A stretch of 9,257 nt of DNA from Prevotellaceae bacterium (GTDB lineage Bacteria > Bacteroidota > Bacteroidia > Bacteroidales > UBA932): positions 1 through 9,257 of the forward strand of contig JAIRMD010000128.1 of assembly GCA_031258915.1 (NCBI GenBank), read 5' to 3'. Both the position numbers and the translations under genes were made by a program. Numbering within the stretch: position 1 is the first letter of the stretch; every line of letters starts with the position of its first letter. Shown piece by piece: positions 1-7,377 of this stretch. The notes beneath the pieces are model-generated. The model saw only the letters and a program-made list of their open reading frames with translations. It was not told the DNA's origin and did not search any database.

Positions 1-119
1 ACATTGATGTTGTTCCCCTACGGGGAACGGGGGACACCGGTGGCCGACATTTTTCTACTGATATGCTTCCCCTACGGGGAAGCGCCACTACTGCGCAAAA
101 CCTGCCCGCGTGCAGTATA
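1..119. repeat. Dispersed palindromic element, right half, cut by the window edge
   Basis: This stretch is nearly identical to 7494-7615; the main difference is three extra bases and a few substitutions after the G-run near base 30. It holds two self-complementary hairpins around a CCCCTACGGGG core, at 12-28 and 65-83. It ends in GTGCAGTATA, where similarity to the other copy stops, so base 119 is probably the true right end. The left half would lie outside the window. It sits downstream of the esterase stop codon. There is no credible ORF in it, so it is not itself a transposase gene. Bases 120-175, between it and the esterase, show no clear feature. Confidence 0.85.
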
Positions 120-175
120 AAAAATCGGGGATGCCATAAATTATCAGGTAAAATTATTCCCGTATGTTCTGAAAT

Positions 176-1006
176 TCATCTTAAAATGGCCTTAAAAGCG
201 TCGGTCATACCAACAATAGCAACCGTTCCGTGCGTTTCGTCGGGAAACGTTCTCCAGCTCGGCAGCAGGCCGTTTTTTGCGGCTTTTGGAAGCGCGTTGT
301 AGCGAAAATCGTCGGCAACCTGCCAGTGAATGTTGCCTGCTTCGGAGGATGTTTTGCCCGAAACGCCCACGTAGAGCCGCTTGCCGACAAATTGTCCCGC
401 CTCCGGCAGCGCGGCGGCTTCCCGCACCAGCTTGCCGTTGTCCCACCAGAAGCTTGGGTCTAAAGCGACGTACACGTCAAACAGCTCCGGGTGGCGCAGC
501 AGAACGCTCAGCGCAAACAGCCCCCCAAACGAATGTCCAACAATAATGCTGCCGCCGCCTGCCCGATATTTCTTTTCCACCTTAGGGCGCAGCTCGCCGC
601 CTAAGTAGGCTGTAAACAGCTCGCTGCCGCCGCCAACCTCCCGATCCTCAGCATACCGCTTGCCGTCGCGCCGGAAGGCCGACTTCGATGGCGTTAAATC
701 GCGCGTGCGGTCGGTATTCAAAATGCCGACTATGATGCACTCCGGCATCGCCGGCTGCCTGCCGCCCGAGTAGGAGCGGTGCACCGCTACCATGGCGTGG
801 AAAAACAAATCGCCGTCCAGCAGGTAAATCACCGGGTAGCGCTTGCGGGCGCTGTCCGCGTAGCTGTTGGGAAGGTGTACCCAGTACGTCCGCTCCTCGC
901 CCAAAACGTGGGAGTAGATGGTATCGCTCTCCCCAATGCAAATGCCCGCCTGCGCAAAGGCATGCGCCCCAACGGCGGTGCAGACCAAAAAAAGCAAAAT
1001 CTTCAT
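176..1006 (-). CDS. Secreted alpha/beta-hydrolase, IroE/BesA-like putative esterase
   Basis: This 276-residue protein belongs to the putative-esterase (esterase D/IroE/Fes) branch of the alpha/beta-hydrolase fold. It starts with a short hydrophobic signal peptide, probably cut after AFA near residue 18, so it should act in the periplasm or outside the cell. Visible motifs are LLDGD (62-66), NTDRTRDLTPS (97-107), the nucleophile elbow GHSFGG (157-162, Ser159), DPSFWWDN (183-190) and a C-terminal ETHG (His259, probable catalytic histidine). The length fits the family. It is the third gene after a TonB-dependent receptor and a DUF4374 lipoprotein, separated from the latter by 144 bases. Family members with known roles hydrolyse the trilactone of catecholate siderophores such as enterobactin, salmochelin or bacillibactin. 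The family also contains general esterases, so the siderophore substrate is inferred from context. The start ATG directly precedes the signal peptide. Confidence 0.85.
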   Translation of the reverse strand: MKILLFLVCTAVGAHAFAQAGICIGESDTIYSHVLGEERTYWVHLPNSYADSARKRYPVIYLLDGDLFFHAMVAVHRSYSGGRQPAMPECIIVGILNTDRTRDLTPSKSAFRRDGKRYAEDREVGGGSELFTAYLGGELRPKVEKKYRAGGGSIIVGHSFGGLFALSVLLRHPELFDVYVALDPSFWWDNGKLVREAAALPEAGQFVGKRLYVGVSGKTSSEAGNIHWQVADDFRYNALPKAAKNGLLPSWRTFPDETHGTVAIVGMTDAFKAILR

Positions 1007-1056
1007 TTTTGAATTCTTAAGGTTGAATGGCAGGGAAGATATTTACAGCTACGGGA

Positions 1057-1104
1057 AGCCGGAGCGAAGCGGGCAAGTGCACCTTACCCCGCCCCGCTCC
1101 GGCT
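1057..1104 (-). promoter_or_regulatory. GC-rich hairpin between lipoprotein and esterase genes
   Basis: On the minus strand, AGCCGGAGCG (1104-1095) is perfectly complementary to CGCTCCGGCT (1066-1057). A second inner stem, GCGGG/CCCGC, follows after a two-base internal loop, and a short AAG/CTT closes the tip. No run of T follows, so it does not look like a standard intrinsic terminator. In a polycistronic mRNA it could stabilise the upstream message or lower esterase expression relative to the two genes before it. That role is inferred. Its right arm lies inside the adjacent GCTCCG tandem repeat. Confidence 0.5.
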
Positions 1105-1143
1105 CCGGCTCCGGCTCCGGCTTCCGGCTTCCGGCTTCCGGCT
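1096..1143. repeat. Short tandem repeat, 6-mer changing to 7-mer
   Basis: On the plus strand there are four exact copies of GCTCCG (1096-1119) followed by three exact copies of GCTTCCG (1120-1140), then GCT. The second unit is the first with one extra T. The array begins 7 bases after the stop codon of the DUF4374 gene and is entirely noncoding. Such arrays can change length by replication slippage. Here a change would alter the spacing and folding of the intercistronic mRNA rather than a protein. Confidence 0.9.
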
Positions 1144-1150
1144 TTTCAGA

Positions 1151-2440
1151 TCAGTACGCCAGCCGCCCTACTGCGCTGATGGAGGATGCGCCGGTTACGC
1201 TTATGCCCTTTGTGGCGGTGGCGGTGGCCGGGTCTATAATGTAAATGGCGGGATCTGCGCCGGTGGCGGTGATGGGAAAGTACATCTTCCCGTTGTACGC
1301 CGCAGGTAAGCCCGTGCCGGTAATCTGATCCTTAGCGGGAATACCGGTTACCCAGTTGAACGTCTTGCTGGCTACATCTACAATGCCGTACTGAGTGGCG
1401 GCGCCTGTGGCGCTGGGCGTCTTGTCGTTGTAGAATTCAAGCATGAAGTAGTTGCCGGTAACATGCCAAACTTTCCGGAAGCGGTAGCCATCCGTCTTTT
1501 CTTCGATGTTGAAGTAGTAGCTCGCGTCGAAGGTGGTGGCGTTTTTGTTGATTTTCAGCGCGCCGCAAGGCTTTGTGGTGGCGCTTTCGTACGAGCCGGA
1601 GAAGACGTATACGCTGCCGTCGTCGGCCTTGCCTATCTGCGAGTAGTACTGCGAGCGGAATCGCCCCGAAGAGTAGCTGAGCTTGTCGCTCCTGTAAATC
1701 CGTTTCAGGTTGAGGTCTTTGTCGTATGCGGCAACCCACACGCTGTCGGGGTGGGTAATGGCGCCCGAGCTTGCTCCGCCGGTCTGACTTGCGTCTTTCG
1801 GCTGCGAAACAACCAAGCCGGTGAGGAATTCGCCGTTGCCCATGTCCACAACACCCGAAAAGGTGGCCTGCTCGCCGTTGCCGGTAATGTTGAGCGTTGG
1901 GATGCTCTTGTCTCTCAGCGCAAATTTGTTGCTCAAATCAATGAAGTTGAAGGTAACGTAGTCCGACCTGCTTGTGTCGTCCGCCGGCGTTTGTCCTCCA
2001 ACGCTGGTGAGCGCGTACTTGTCGAAAAAGCCGTAGGAGGTAAAGCGCGAGGTGATTTGAAATTGCCCCGACTCCTTCAGCGTGCTGTCGGCGGGGTCAA
2101 CGGTGAAGCCCAAGCCTATTCCCGGATCTCCCTGCTGGTAGATTAACCCGACGGCTACTGAGGGGTCGTCGTTGAATATCCACGTATATCCTGTTTGTGC
2201 AAGCTCTTTTACGTTGTCGGAAATCGACAGGTTGCCGGCTTCCAAGTCGTTCGCCCGGAGGATGTATTGGGCGCTTTCGCCCGCAACGGCGATGAAGAAT
2301 GTGCCCTTTTTCGCAGCGTTGTCATCTCCGGTATCGTCTTTGCTGTCGCAGGAGGTGAGGGACAGGGTGAGGAGGCTGCACCCGATGAGCGCCGATTTTC
2401 TAAGCGCCGATTTTGTTTTTTCTGTTTTAATGTTTTTCAT
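1151..2440 (-). CDS. DUF4374 surface lipoprotein, XusB-like siderophore-binding candidate
   Basis: This 429-residue protein has a lipoprotein signal peptide ending in SLTSC, with the lipidated cysteine at residue 31. The residues that follow (DSKDDTGDD) match the lysine-plus-acidic pattern that sends Bacteroidota lipoproteins to the cell surface. The rest is rich in beta-strand patterns with repeated aromatic and glycine motifs, consistent with the beta-propeller-like DUF4374 family. From memory, that family includes XusB of Bacteroides thetaiotaomicron, a surface lipoprotein that binds ferric enterobactin beside the receptor XusA. The gene starts 33 bases after the TonB-receptor stop, so the two are almost certainly cotranscribed and probably form an outer-membrane pair. 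The upstream sequence is AT-rich without a clear Shine-Dalgarno, as is common in this phylum. Ligand identity is inferred from family and neighbours. Confidence 0.82.
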   Translation of the reverse strand: MKNIKTEKTKSALRKSALIGCSLLTLSLTSCDSKDDTGDDNAAKKGTFFIAVAGESAQYILRANDLEAGNLSISDNVKELAQTGYTWIFNDDPSVAVGLIYQQGDPGIGLGFTVDPADSTLKESGQFQITSRFTSYGFFDKYALTSVGGQTPADDTSRSDYVTFNFIDLSNKFALRDKSIPTLNITGNGEQATFSGVVDMGNGEFLTGLVVSQPKDASQTGGASSGAITHPDSVWVAAYDKDLNLKRIYRSDKLSYSSGRFRSQYYSQIGKADDGSVYVFSGSYESATTKPCGALKINKNATTFDASYYFNIEEKTDGYRFRKVWHVTGNYFMLEFYNDKTPSATGAATQYGIVDVASKTFNWVTGIPAKDQITGTGLPAAYNGKMYFPITATGADPAIYIIDPATATATKGISVTGASSISAVGRLAY

Positions 2441-2473
2441 GATAATTTAATTTAGTTGATTTTTAATGGTGAA

Positions 2474-4849
2474 TTATTGTTTAAAGAAAAAATATCTGAG
2501 CTTTAGCATGAAGCTTCTGCCGGGCTTCTGGAGGCTGTAGTTGTCGTAGAGCGCTTCGTCGGCAATGTTTTTCACCTCTGCGGCAACGTGGTACCTTCCG
2601 TTTCGGAGCGAGAGGGTGAGGGTGAGGTCGTGCGAGAGCTGCGTTGGGATGATGATGTCGCCCCCCTCGCTCTCCCAGCTTCGGAAAAAGGAGTGGATGT
2701 AGCGCATGTTGTAGGTTACGGAGAGCACGCTCCCCTTTCCTGCCGGGTTGTAGAAGTTGCAGCTGGCGTCGGCGTTGGCAAACAGGTAGGGGACGTTGGG
2801 CATGCGGTCTTTGTAGTAGATGAGCTTGCGCCCCCCCACGGCGTACTGCTCCATGTTTCGTATGTCCTGAAAGGTGAGGTTTCCGCCAACGGACGCTCGC
2901 CTGTAGAAGTATCGCGCCTCCACGTCGAAGCCGAGGTTGCGCACCCGCCCGTGGTTGGTGTAGTAGGCGCCGCCGTAGCGCTGCTCCACCTGCCGGCGGA
3001 TGTAGTCTTTTGTATCGCGGTAGATAAGCCCAACGTCGAGGTACACGGCGTGCGCCTTGCTCAGGGCTTTGTCGTAGCAGAGGTTGAGGTTGAGGTTTTG
3101 GCTGCTTTCGGGCTTGAGGCCGGCGTCGCCCGTTTCGAGCGATTCGTCGCCAAACAGCTCGTTTTCGGAGGGCAGCCGGTAGGATTTTTCAAAGGAAGCC
3201 TTGAGGTGGAGCGACGTCAGGGGGCGGTAGGTAGCGCCTATCCCGTAGCCTTCGGTGGAGAACGAGCGCTCCTGCTCCTCGTAGACGGTGGTGGAGGTGG
3301 TAGAGATGTTGATTGGCCCCCGCACCAGCACGTCGTACCGCTTGGCAAACACCGATGCGCTCCACCTGTCCGACGGCTGCAGCTTGTACGATACGCCCGC
3401 CACGTTTTTGGCGTTTGTGCGCCGCATAAAGGTGGCGGCGGTGCTGGTTTCGGAGTTGGCCACAGCGTCCGAAGCCTTTCGGCTAAAGTCGCTGTACAGG
3501 TTGTTGAGCGACAGGTAGTGGCTGCCGGCAATCCGGTAGCGGAGGTTGGCGGTGGCGCTAAAGTTGCTGTTGTTGTACTCGCTCATGGAGTACGACCCCT
3601 CGCCCTTGGAGGTTTTTTGCCGGTACGCTCCGCTCCAGCTGTACTGCCGCGCCATGGTGTCGATGTTGTTGTTGCGGGAGATGCTGTAGGTCGACGTTAG
3701 CGAAAAGTGGAGGTTGGGCACTATCAGGTTTTGCTTTTCGTAGTGGAGCGAGGGGATGGCGCTTCTGGCGCTCCGCTTGCGCCCGCCGTAAACGATGGTC
3801 ATCAGGTTGGAGTTCTGGATGTCCGCCTTCTCCTGACTCAGCGTCAGGCTCAGCATCAGGCGGTCTGCCCAGGGCTTGCGCACAACGCCCACCCTGCCCA
3901 CCACCGCCTCGTTGCGGTAGTTGTCGTGAAACCGCCGAAACCAGTACTCCTCCTGCGAGTAGGTGTTGGTGGTCAGGTCGAGCAGCTTGGTCTTTACCCG
4001 GTAGCTGTTGTCGGAGTAGCTCTGGTAGGCGTTCAGCTGGAGGGAGAGGCCGCTCTTTGCGGTGTGCCCCACGCTGAGGTTCGACCTGTGGGTGTTGAAC
4101 GATCCGTAGGAGTACGATGCGTCTACGTAGGTGCTCCTCAGCTGCCGGGTAACGATGTTGACGGCTCCGCCCAGCGCGTCGGCGCCCAGCTCTATGGGCA
4201 CCACGCCCTTGTAGACCTCAATCCGCTCGGCGAGGTTGACCGGGATGTTGTTGAGCTGAAAGGCCGCCCCGAAGCCCTCCATCGGCATGCCGTCCATGAA
4301 CATTTTGACGTGCCGCCCGCTAAATCCGTTGAGCGCCACCTGCGTTCGCGACCCTACGCCGCCCGTTTCCCGTATCTTCACGCCCGAAATCCTGTCGAGC
4401 GCGTGGGTCAGGTTCATGGAGGTGTTGTGCAGGGGCCTGGCGTCGATGGCCACCACGTTGAACACCGATTCGTTTACCTGCCGCACAACGCTTTTGCCCA
4501 CCACCGTTACCTCCTCTATCTCCTTTTCGTCGGGCTCCAGCTCCACCACCAGCGACTGCCGCCCCCGCAGCGACAGGGGACGCTCAACGGTCTTGTACCC
4601 TATGGCGCTAACCACCAGCGTGTACTCCCCCGCAGGGGCGTGAAGGGTGTACCTCCCCTTGCCGTCGGCCACCACGCCAAACCGCGTATTCTTGAGCGCC
4701 ACCGAAGCGTGCTCCACCGGGCTTCCGTCTGCAACAACCACCCTCCCCCACAGCCGCGCGCCCTGCTTCTGCGAAAAGGCGGGTGCGGCGCACAGCAGCA
4801 GCAACAAAAAACAAAAGAAAATATGTGATATAAAAACTCTCATGCTCAT
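2474..4849 (-). CDS. TonB-dependent outer-membrane receptor, probably ferric siderophore
   Basis: The chosen start gives 791 residues. A signal peptide (residues 1-26, IFFCFLLLLLCAAPAFS) is followed by a carboxypeptidase-regulatory-like beta-sandwich (about 28-105, with YTLVVSAIGYKTVERP). Next come a TonB box near EEVTVVG (112-118), a plug domain (about 125-240, with GFSGRHVKMFMDGMP and GGAVNIVTR) and a 22-strand-type barrel ending LRYFFFKQ. It imports a ligand across the outer membrane using TonB energy. Having a single receptor with a DUF4374 lipoprotein and an esterase, and no SusD partner, points to a siderophore rather than a glycan. The reading frame stays open to an ATG at 5035. That would place 62 non-signal-like residues before the signal peptide and span a terminator-like hairpin, so 4849 (or the ATG at 4843) is preferred. 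Confidence 0.9.
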   Translation of the reverse strand: MSMRVFISHIFFCFLLLLLCAAPAFSQKQGARLWGRVVVADGSPVEHASVALKNTRFGVVADGKGRYTLHAPAGEYTLVVSAIGYKTVERPLSLRGRQSLVVELEPDEKEIEEVTVVGKSVVRQVNESVFNVVAIDARPLHNTSMNLTHALDRISGVKIRETGGVGSRTQVALNGFSGRHVKMFMDGMPMEGFGAAFQLNNIPVNLAERIEVYKGVVPIELGADALGGAVNIVTRQLRSTYVDASYSYGSFNTHRSNLSVGHTAKSGLSLQLNAYQSYSDNSYRVKTKLLDLTTNTYSQEEYWFRRFHDNYRNEAVVGRVGVVRKPWADRLMLSLTLSQEKADIQNSNLMTIVYGGRKRSARSAIPSLHYEKQNLIVPNLHFSLTSTYSISRNNNIDTMARQYSWSGAYRQKTSKGEGSYSMSEYNNSNFSATANLRYRIAGSHYLSLNNLYSDFSRKASDAVANSETSTAATFMRRTNAKNVAGVSYKLQPSDRWSASVFAKRYDVLVRGPINISTTSTTVYEEQERSFSTEGYGIGATYRPLTSLHLKASFEKSYRLPSENELFGDESLETGDAGLKPESSQNLNLNLCYDKALSKAHAVYLDVGLIYRDTKDYIRRQVEQRYGGAYYTNHGRVRNLGFDVEARYFYRRASVGGNLTFQDIRNMEQYAVGGRKLIYYKDRMPNVPYLFANADASCNFYNPAGKGSVLSVTYNMRYIHSFFRSWESEGGDIIIPTQLSHDLTLTLSLRNGRYHVAAEVKNIADEALYDNYSLQKPGRSFMLKLRYFFFKQ

Positions 4850-4904
4850 CCGTAAAAAAAACATCCCAAAATGCGGCAATGCCGTGCCGTACATTTTTCG
4901 GGTG

Positions 4905-4936
4905 CAAAGGTCTCCATAAAAAAGGATTGCCGCAAT
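4905..4936 (-). promoter_or_regulatory. Bacteroidota-type promoter-like motif before the receptor
   Basis: The -7-like element GACCTTTG (4912-4905) matches TAnnTTTG except at its first base. Exactly 20 bases upstream is ATTG (4936-4933), resembling the -33 element TTTG. Transcription would start near 4898, giving a leader of about 50 bases to the ATG at 4849. This fits the receptor start chosen on the basis of the signal peptide. The -33 element lies inside the perfect dyad 4922-4940. Confidence 0.5.
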
Positions 4937-4940
4937 CCTT
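4918..4940 (-). terminator. Dyad plus T-run: intrinsic terminator or operator
   Basis: Bases 4922-4940 form a perfect 9-1-9 dyad (AAGGATTGC, one base, GCAATCCTT). On the minus strand it runs directly into six T (4923-4918), so a GGATTG/CAATCC hairpin with a U-tail can form. As a terminator it would stop transcripts arriving from the thiamine operon or from the motif at 5058-5089. The same dyad overlaps the -33 part of the receptor's promoter-like motif, so a repressor operator is an alternative. Its 19-bp symmetric form is compatible with a dimeric regulator such as Fur, but the bases do not match the classical Fur box. On the plus strand no T-run follows. Confidence 0.55.
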
Positions 4941-5057
4941 ATTTGTAGGTATTTTTGGAAGCTGCGGCGGGAGCGGGCAACCGACATATATAAAAGAAGA
5001 TAGCTCATACAAAATATCGCTCTGTAATGATTCATAAATACCCTTTAAAATTTTTTA

Positions 5058-5089
5058 CAAAGGTAAGGCAGCCGAAAAGAGCGTACAAT
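5058..5089 (-). promoter_or_regulatory. Second upstream promoter-like motif
   Basis: TACCTTTG (5065-5058) is a full match to the Bacteroidota -7 consensus TAnnTTTG. ATTG (5089-5086) sits exactly 20 bases upstream, the same arrangement as at 4905-4936. Both -33 elements are preceded by GG. A transcript from about 5051 would run into the dyad/T-run at 4918-4940, giving either a leader RNA of roughly 135 nt or read-through into the receptor gene. The rest of 5036-5220, between thiG and the receptor, shows only weak short hairpins. Confidence 0.45.
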
Positions 5090-5220
5090 CCCAATTTGTT
5101 GTGATTTTTATACGCTATGCGTAGCCATTAGCAGCTACTAATAGGGAGAGAAAAGAGGTGATTCATTTCCACTTAGCGTCAGCTCTAAGCGTGCTTCATT
5201 GTTGATTTATCCATATACTT

Positions 5221-5994
5221 TCAGCCTTTCATTAAGAAAGAAGTTAGCGGGCTGCTTGCTTCCGCCGTATTGAGCGGGCTTGCCAGCTGCGCCTCAAAAG
5301 CGATGCGCCCGCTTTCCACCGCCATCCGGAAGGCGTTTGCCATGGCAACGGGGTTTCCGGCGACGGCAATGGCGGTGTTGACCAGGACGGCATCGGCGCC
5401 CAGCTCCATTGCTTCGGCGGCGTGCGAGGGCGCTCCAATGCCCGCGTCTATCACGACGGGTATGCGGCTCTGCTCAATGATTATCTCCAGCAGGTCGCGC
5501 GTTTTGAGGCCTTTGCTGGTTCCTATCGGTGCGCCGAGCGGCATGACGGTGGCGGCGCCGGCCTCCTCCAAGCGCTTGCACAGAACGGGGTCTGCCTGAA
5601 TGTAGGGCAGGACGACAAAGCCGAGCTTGGCCAGCTCTTCGGTTGCCTTCAGCGTTTCTATGGGGTCGGGCAGCAGGTAGCGCGGGTCGGGGTGGATTTC
5701 CAGCTTCAGCCAGCGGGTTTCAAAGGCATCGCGCGCCAGCTGAGCGGCAAAAACGGCTTCCCTGGCGCTGCGAACGCCCGAAGTGTTCGGCAGCAGCTGC
5801 ACGCCCGGCAGCAGGACGTGCGCCAGCATATCGTCCTGCTTACGGCTGAAGTCTAACCGCTTCATGGCAACGGTCGCCATTTGCGTTTGCGACGCTTCGA
5901 TGGCTCGGCGCATGGTTTCGTTGGAGCTGAATTTGCCTGTTCCGAGAAACAGGCGGGAGGAAAATTCTTTCCCTGCGATGGTGAGGTTACTCAT
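5221..5994 (-). CDS. thiG: Thiazole synthase ThiG
   Basis: ThiG is a cytoplasmic TIM-barrel enzyme. It condenses 1-deoxyxylulose 5-phosphate, a glycine-derived imine and the sulfur of ThiS thiocarboxylate into the thiazole phosphate of thiamine. The 257 residues match the usual length. The start LTIAGKEFSSRLFLGTGKF is typical. The Schiff-base lysine is Lys97 in WLKLEI, with Glu99 beside it, and Asp183 in VVIDAGIG is the conserved acid. PLGAPIGTSKGL (152-163) and GADAVLVNTAIA are phosphate-binding and barrel motifs. The ATG overlaps the end of thiE by 8 bases, indicating translational coupling. It is the last gene of the thiamine operon seen here. Its sulfur donor ThiS is encoded upstream, while ThiH or ThiO and ThiF are not in the window. 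Confidence 0.97.
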   Translation of the reverse strand: MSNLTIAGKEFSSRLFLGTGKFSSNETMRRAIEASQTQMATVAMKRLDFSRKQDDMLAHVLLPGVQLLPNTSGVRSAREAVFAAQLARDAFETRWLKLEIHPDPRYLLPDPIETLKATEELAKLGFVVLPYIQADPVLCKRLEEAGAATVMPLGAPIGTSKGLKTRDLLEIIIEQSRIPVVIDAGIGAPSHAAEAMELGADAVLVNTAIAVAGNPVAMANAFRMAVESGRIAFEAQLASPLNTAEASSPLTSFLMKG

Positions 5995-6664
5995 ATTGCT
6001 TACTGTCCGTATTGTTCTTAATAGATTTTTCTGCTGCCCGATTTTTTCGGACAGCTGCTACTATTCGCTTTGCCTCTTCCACCGGATTTTGCGCTTGCAA
6101 AATAGCCGATGACAAAGCAATTCCCGACACGCCTGTGCTCAAAATATCCGGAATGTCGCTCGCCGCAATGCCGCCGATGGCAAGCACCGGCAGCTTGATG
6201 CCGTGCTCTTTGCACTGCTCCATTATGCGCCGGTAGCCGGATAGCCCGATGGTAGGGCTAAGGTTTTTTTTGGTCGCCGTAAAGCGGAACGGCCCCAGCC
6301 CGATGTAATCTGCGCCTTCGCTTTTCAGCCGCAGAATATCTTCAAAGGTGTTGGCCGTGCCGCCGATGATAAAATCCTTGCATAGAATCCGGCGGGCTTC
6401 GCGCAGAGGCATATCTGCTTTTCCCAGGTGCACGCCTGCGGCGCGGACGCTTTTGCAGACTTCCACGTGGTCGTTGATGTAGAGCTCTGCGCCGAAGGGT
6501 TCGCATAATTTTTTTGCGATATGCGCCGTTGCTTCCACCTCCCGAGGCGTTGCCTCCTTCATCCGCAGCTGTATCCGCCGGCAGCCGCCTGCCAGCGCTA
6601 TTTCCACCGATTGCAGGTAGCTGTAGCGCTCCGTTTGGTGCGCTATAAATAGTAATCCGTTCAT
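5987..6664 (-). CDS. thiE: Thiamine-phosphate synthase ThiE
   Basis: ThiE joins HMP pyrophosphate to thiazole phosphate, giving thiamine phosphate. The 225-residue TIM-barrel protein carries the full family signature: IQLRMKE (31-37; Gln32, Arg34 and Lys36 bind pyrophosphate), IND (63-65), VHLGKAD (78-84), GLGPFRFTATKK (122-133, phosphate loop) and AIGGI (162-166). A C-terminal tail of about 20 charged residues goes beyond the usual barrel end. The start ATG overlaps the stop of the preceding TenI-like gene by 4 bases (ATGA), and its end overlaps thiG by 8. Of the two ThiE/TenI paralogues here, this one has the intact catalytic motifs and is the likely synthase. Confidence 0.93.
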   Translation of the reverse strand: MNGLLFIAHQTERYSYLQSVEIALAGGCRRIQLRMKEATPREVEATAHIAKKLCEPFGAELYINDHVEVCKSVRAAGVHLGKADMPLREARRILCKDFIIGGTANTFEDILRLKSEGADYIGLGPFRFTATKKNLSPTIGLSGYRRIMEQCKEHGIKLPVLAIGGIAASDIPDILSTGVSGIALSSAILQAQNPVEEAKRIVAAVRKNRAAEKSIKNNTDSKQYE

Positions 6665-7275
6665 TGCTTTTGTGCCGCTGCTCGCAGCTCGCCAAACCGT
6701 TTCATTAGCGCGCGCTCGTCTTTAGATTTTGGGAAATCGCCCCACAGCGCGCCAAGTACGGCTACCCCCCCAAACCCGCAGGACGCGGCAAGGGGAATGG
6801 TTGCCGCGCTGACGCCGCCCAGCGCCACTACTTTTTCGTTTAGCAAGCCTTTTGCCTTTGCGGACAATAAATCTTCCCTTGCGAAAGCTTGCGTATAGCC
6901 CTTTTTGGATATGCTATCGAATATGGGGCTGAGCAATACGTAGCTGAAATCGCCAATCTGCTCCAGCTCCGCCAAGGAATGGCAGGAGCGGCTCACAGAA
7001 TTTATCGGCGGCGGCGGCGGAACAGGGTTGCGCCGGCTTAGGTGCGCACCTTTTAAGCGGAACGCGCCGGCGAGCGCAAAGTGGTCGTGCAGTACAATCC
7101 GCTCATGAAACGCCGCATTTACTTGCAGCAAAAGGTGGCGCAGCTCTTTTTCGGAGGCCGTTGGCTTCCGAAGGTGCAAAGTGCCCATCCCTCCTTCGAA
7201 CAGCTTGTTCAAAGCAGCAGCCTCGCCCTCAAAAATCGCTTCGGCCGTAATCACCACAAGTGCCAATGTTCCCAT
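6661..7275 (-). CDS. Divergent ThiE/TenI-family protein
   Basis: This 204-residue TIM-barrel protein belongs to the thiamine-phosphate synthase/TenI superfamily. Recognisable parts are LHLRKP (33-38, matching ThiE QLR.K but with His34 for the Gln), LHDHF (62-66, where ThiE has an Asn-Asp), GAHLS (76-80), SRSCHSLAELE (95-105), SPIFDSISKKGY (116-127), VVALGGVS (149-156) and GVAVLGALW (170-178). These changes suggest TenI-like thiazole tautomerisation or a related step rather than the main synthase reaction, but a second synthase cannot be excluded. A run of five prolines (residues 86-90) is encoded by a (CCG)5 array just before the SRSCHS motif. It overlaps thiE by 4 bases and is preceded at 9 bases by the heptamer repeat tract, which separates it from thiS. 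Confidence 0.8.
   Translation of the reverse strand: MGTLALVVITAEAIFEGEAAALNKLFEGGMGTLHLRKPTASEKELRHLLLQVNAAFHERIVLHDHFALAGAFRLKGAHLSRRNPVPPPPPINSVSRSCHSLAELEQIGDFSYVLLSPIFDSISKKGYTQAFAREDLLSAKAKGLLNEKVVALGGVSAATIPLAASCGFGGVAVLGALWGDFPKSKDERALMKRFGELRAAAQKQ
7006..7020. repeat. (CGG)5 trinucleotide run inside the TenI-like gene
   Basis: Five perfect CGG units on the plus strand encode five consecutive prolines, residues 86-90 of the TenI-like protein, between the GAHLSRRN and SRSCHS segments. Length change by slippage in units of three would keep the frame and only alter the proline stretch, which probably lies in a loop. Confidence 0.8.
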
Positions 7276-7283
7276 CCCTCTTA

Positions 7284-7374
<91 letters not shown>

Positions 7375-7377
7375 GCT

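Noticed and set aside
2588..4828. Long plus-strand open frames opposite the receptor gene (2588-3700 and 3707-4828)
   Set aside because: They mirror the receptor's codons in the opposite strand, have low-complexity Val/Gly/His-rich translations and no domain; they are shadows in GC-rich coding DNA.
4922..4940. Classical Fur box
   Set aside because: It has a 19-bp symmetric form, but the bases do not resemble the GATAATGATAATCATTATC consensus; kept only as an unassigned dyad.
5100..5220. Several short inverted repeats downstream of thiG, such as GCTATGCGTAGC and CTTAG/CTAAG
   Set aside because: Stems are four or five pairs and no T-run follows; I see no terminator or RNA gene here.
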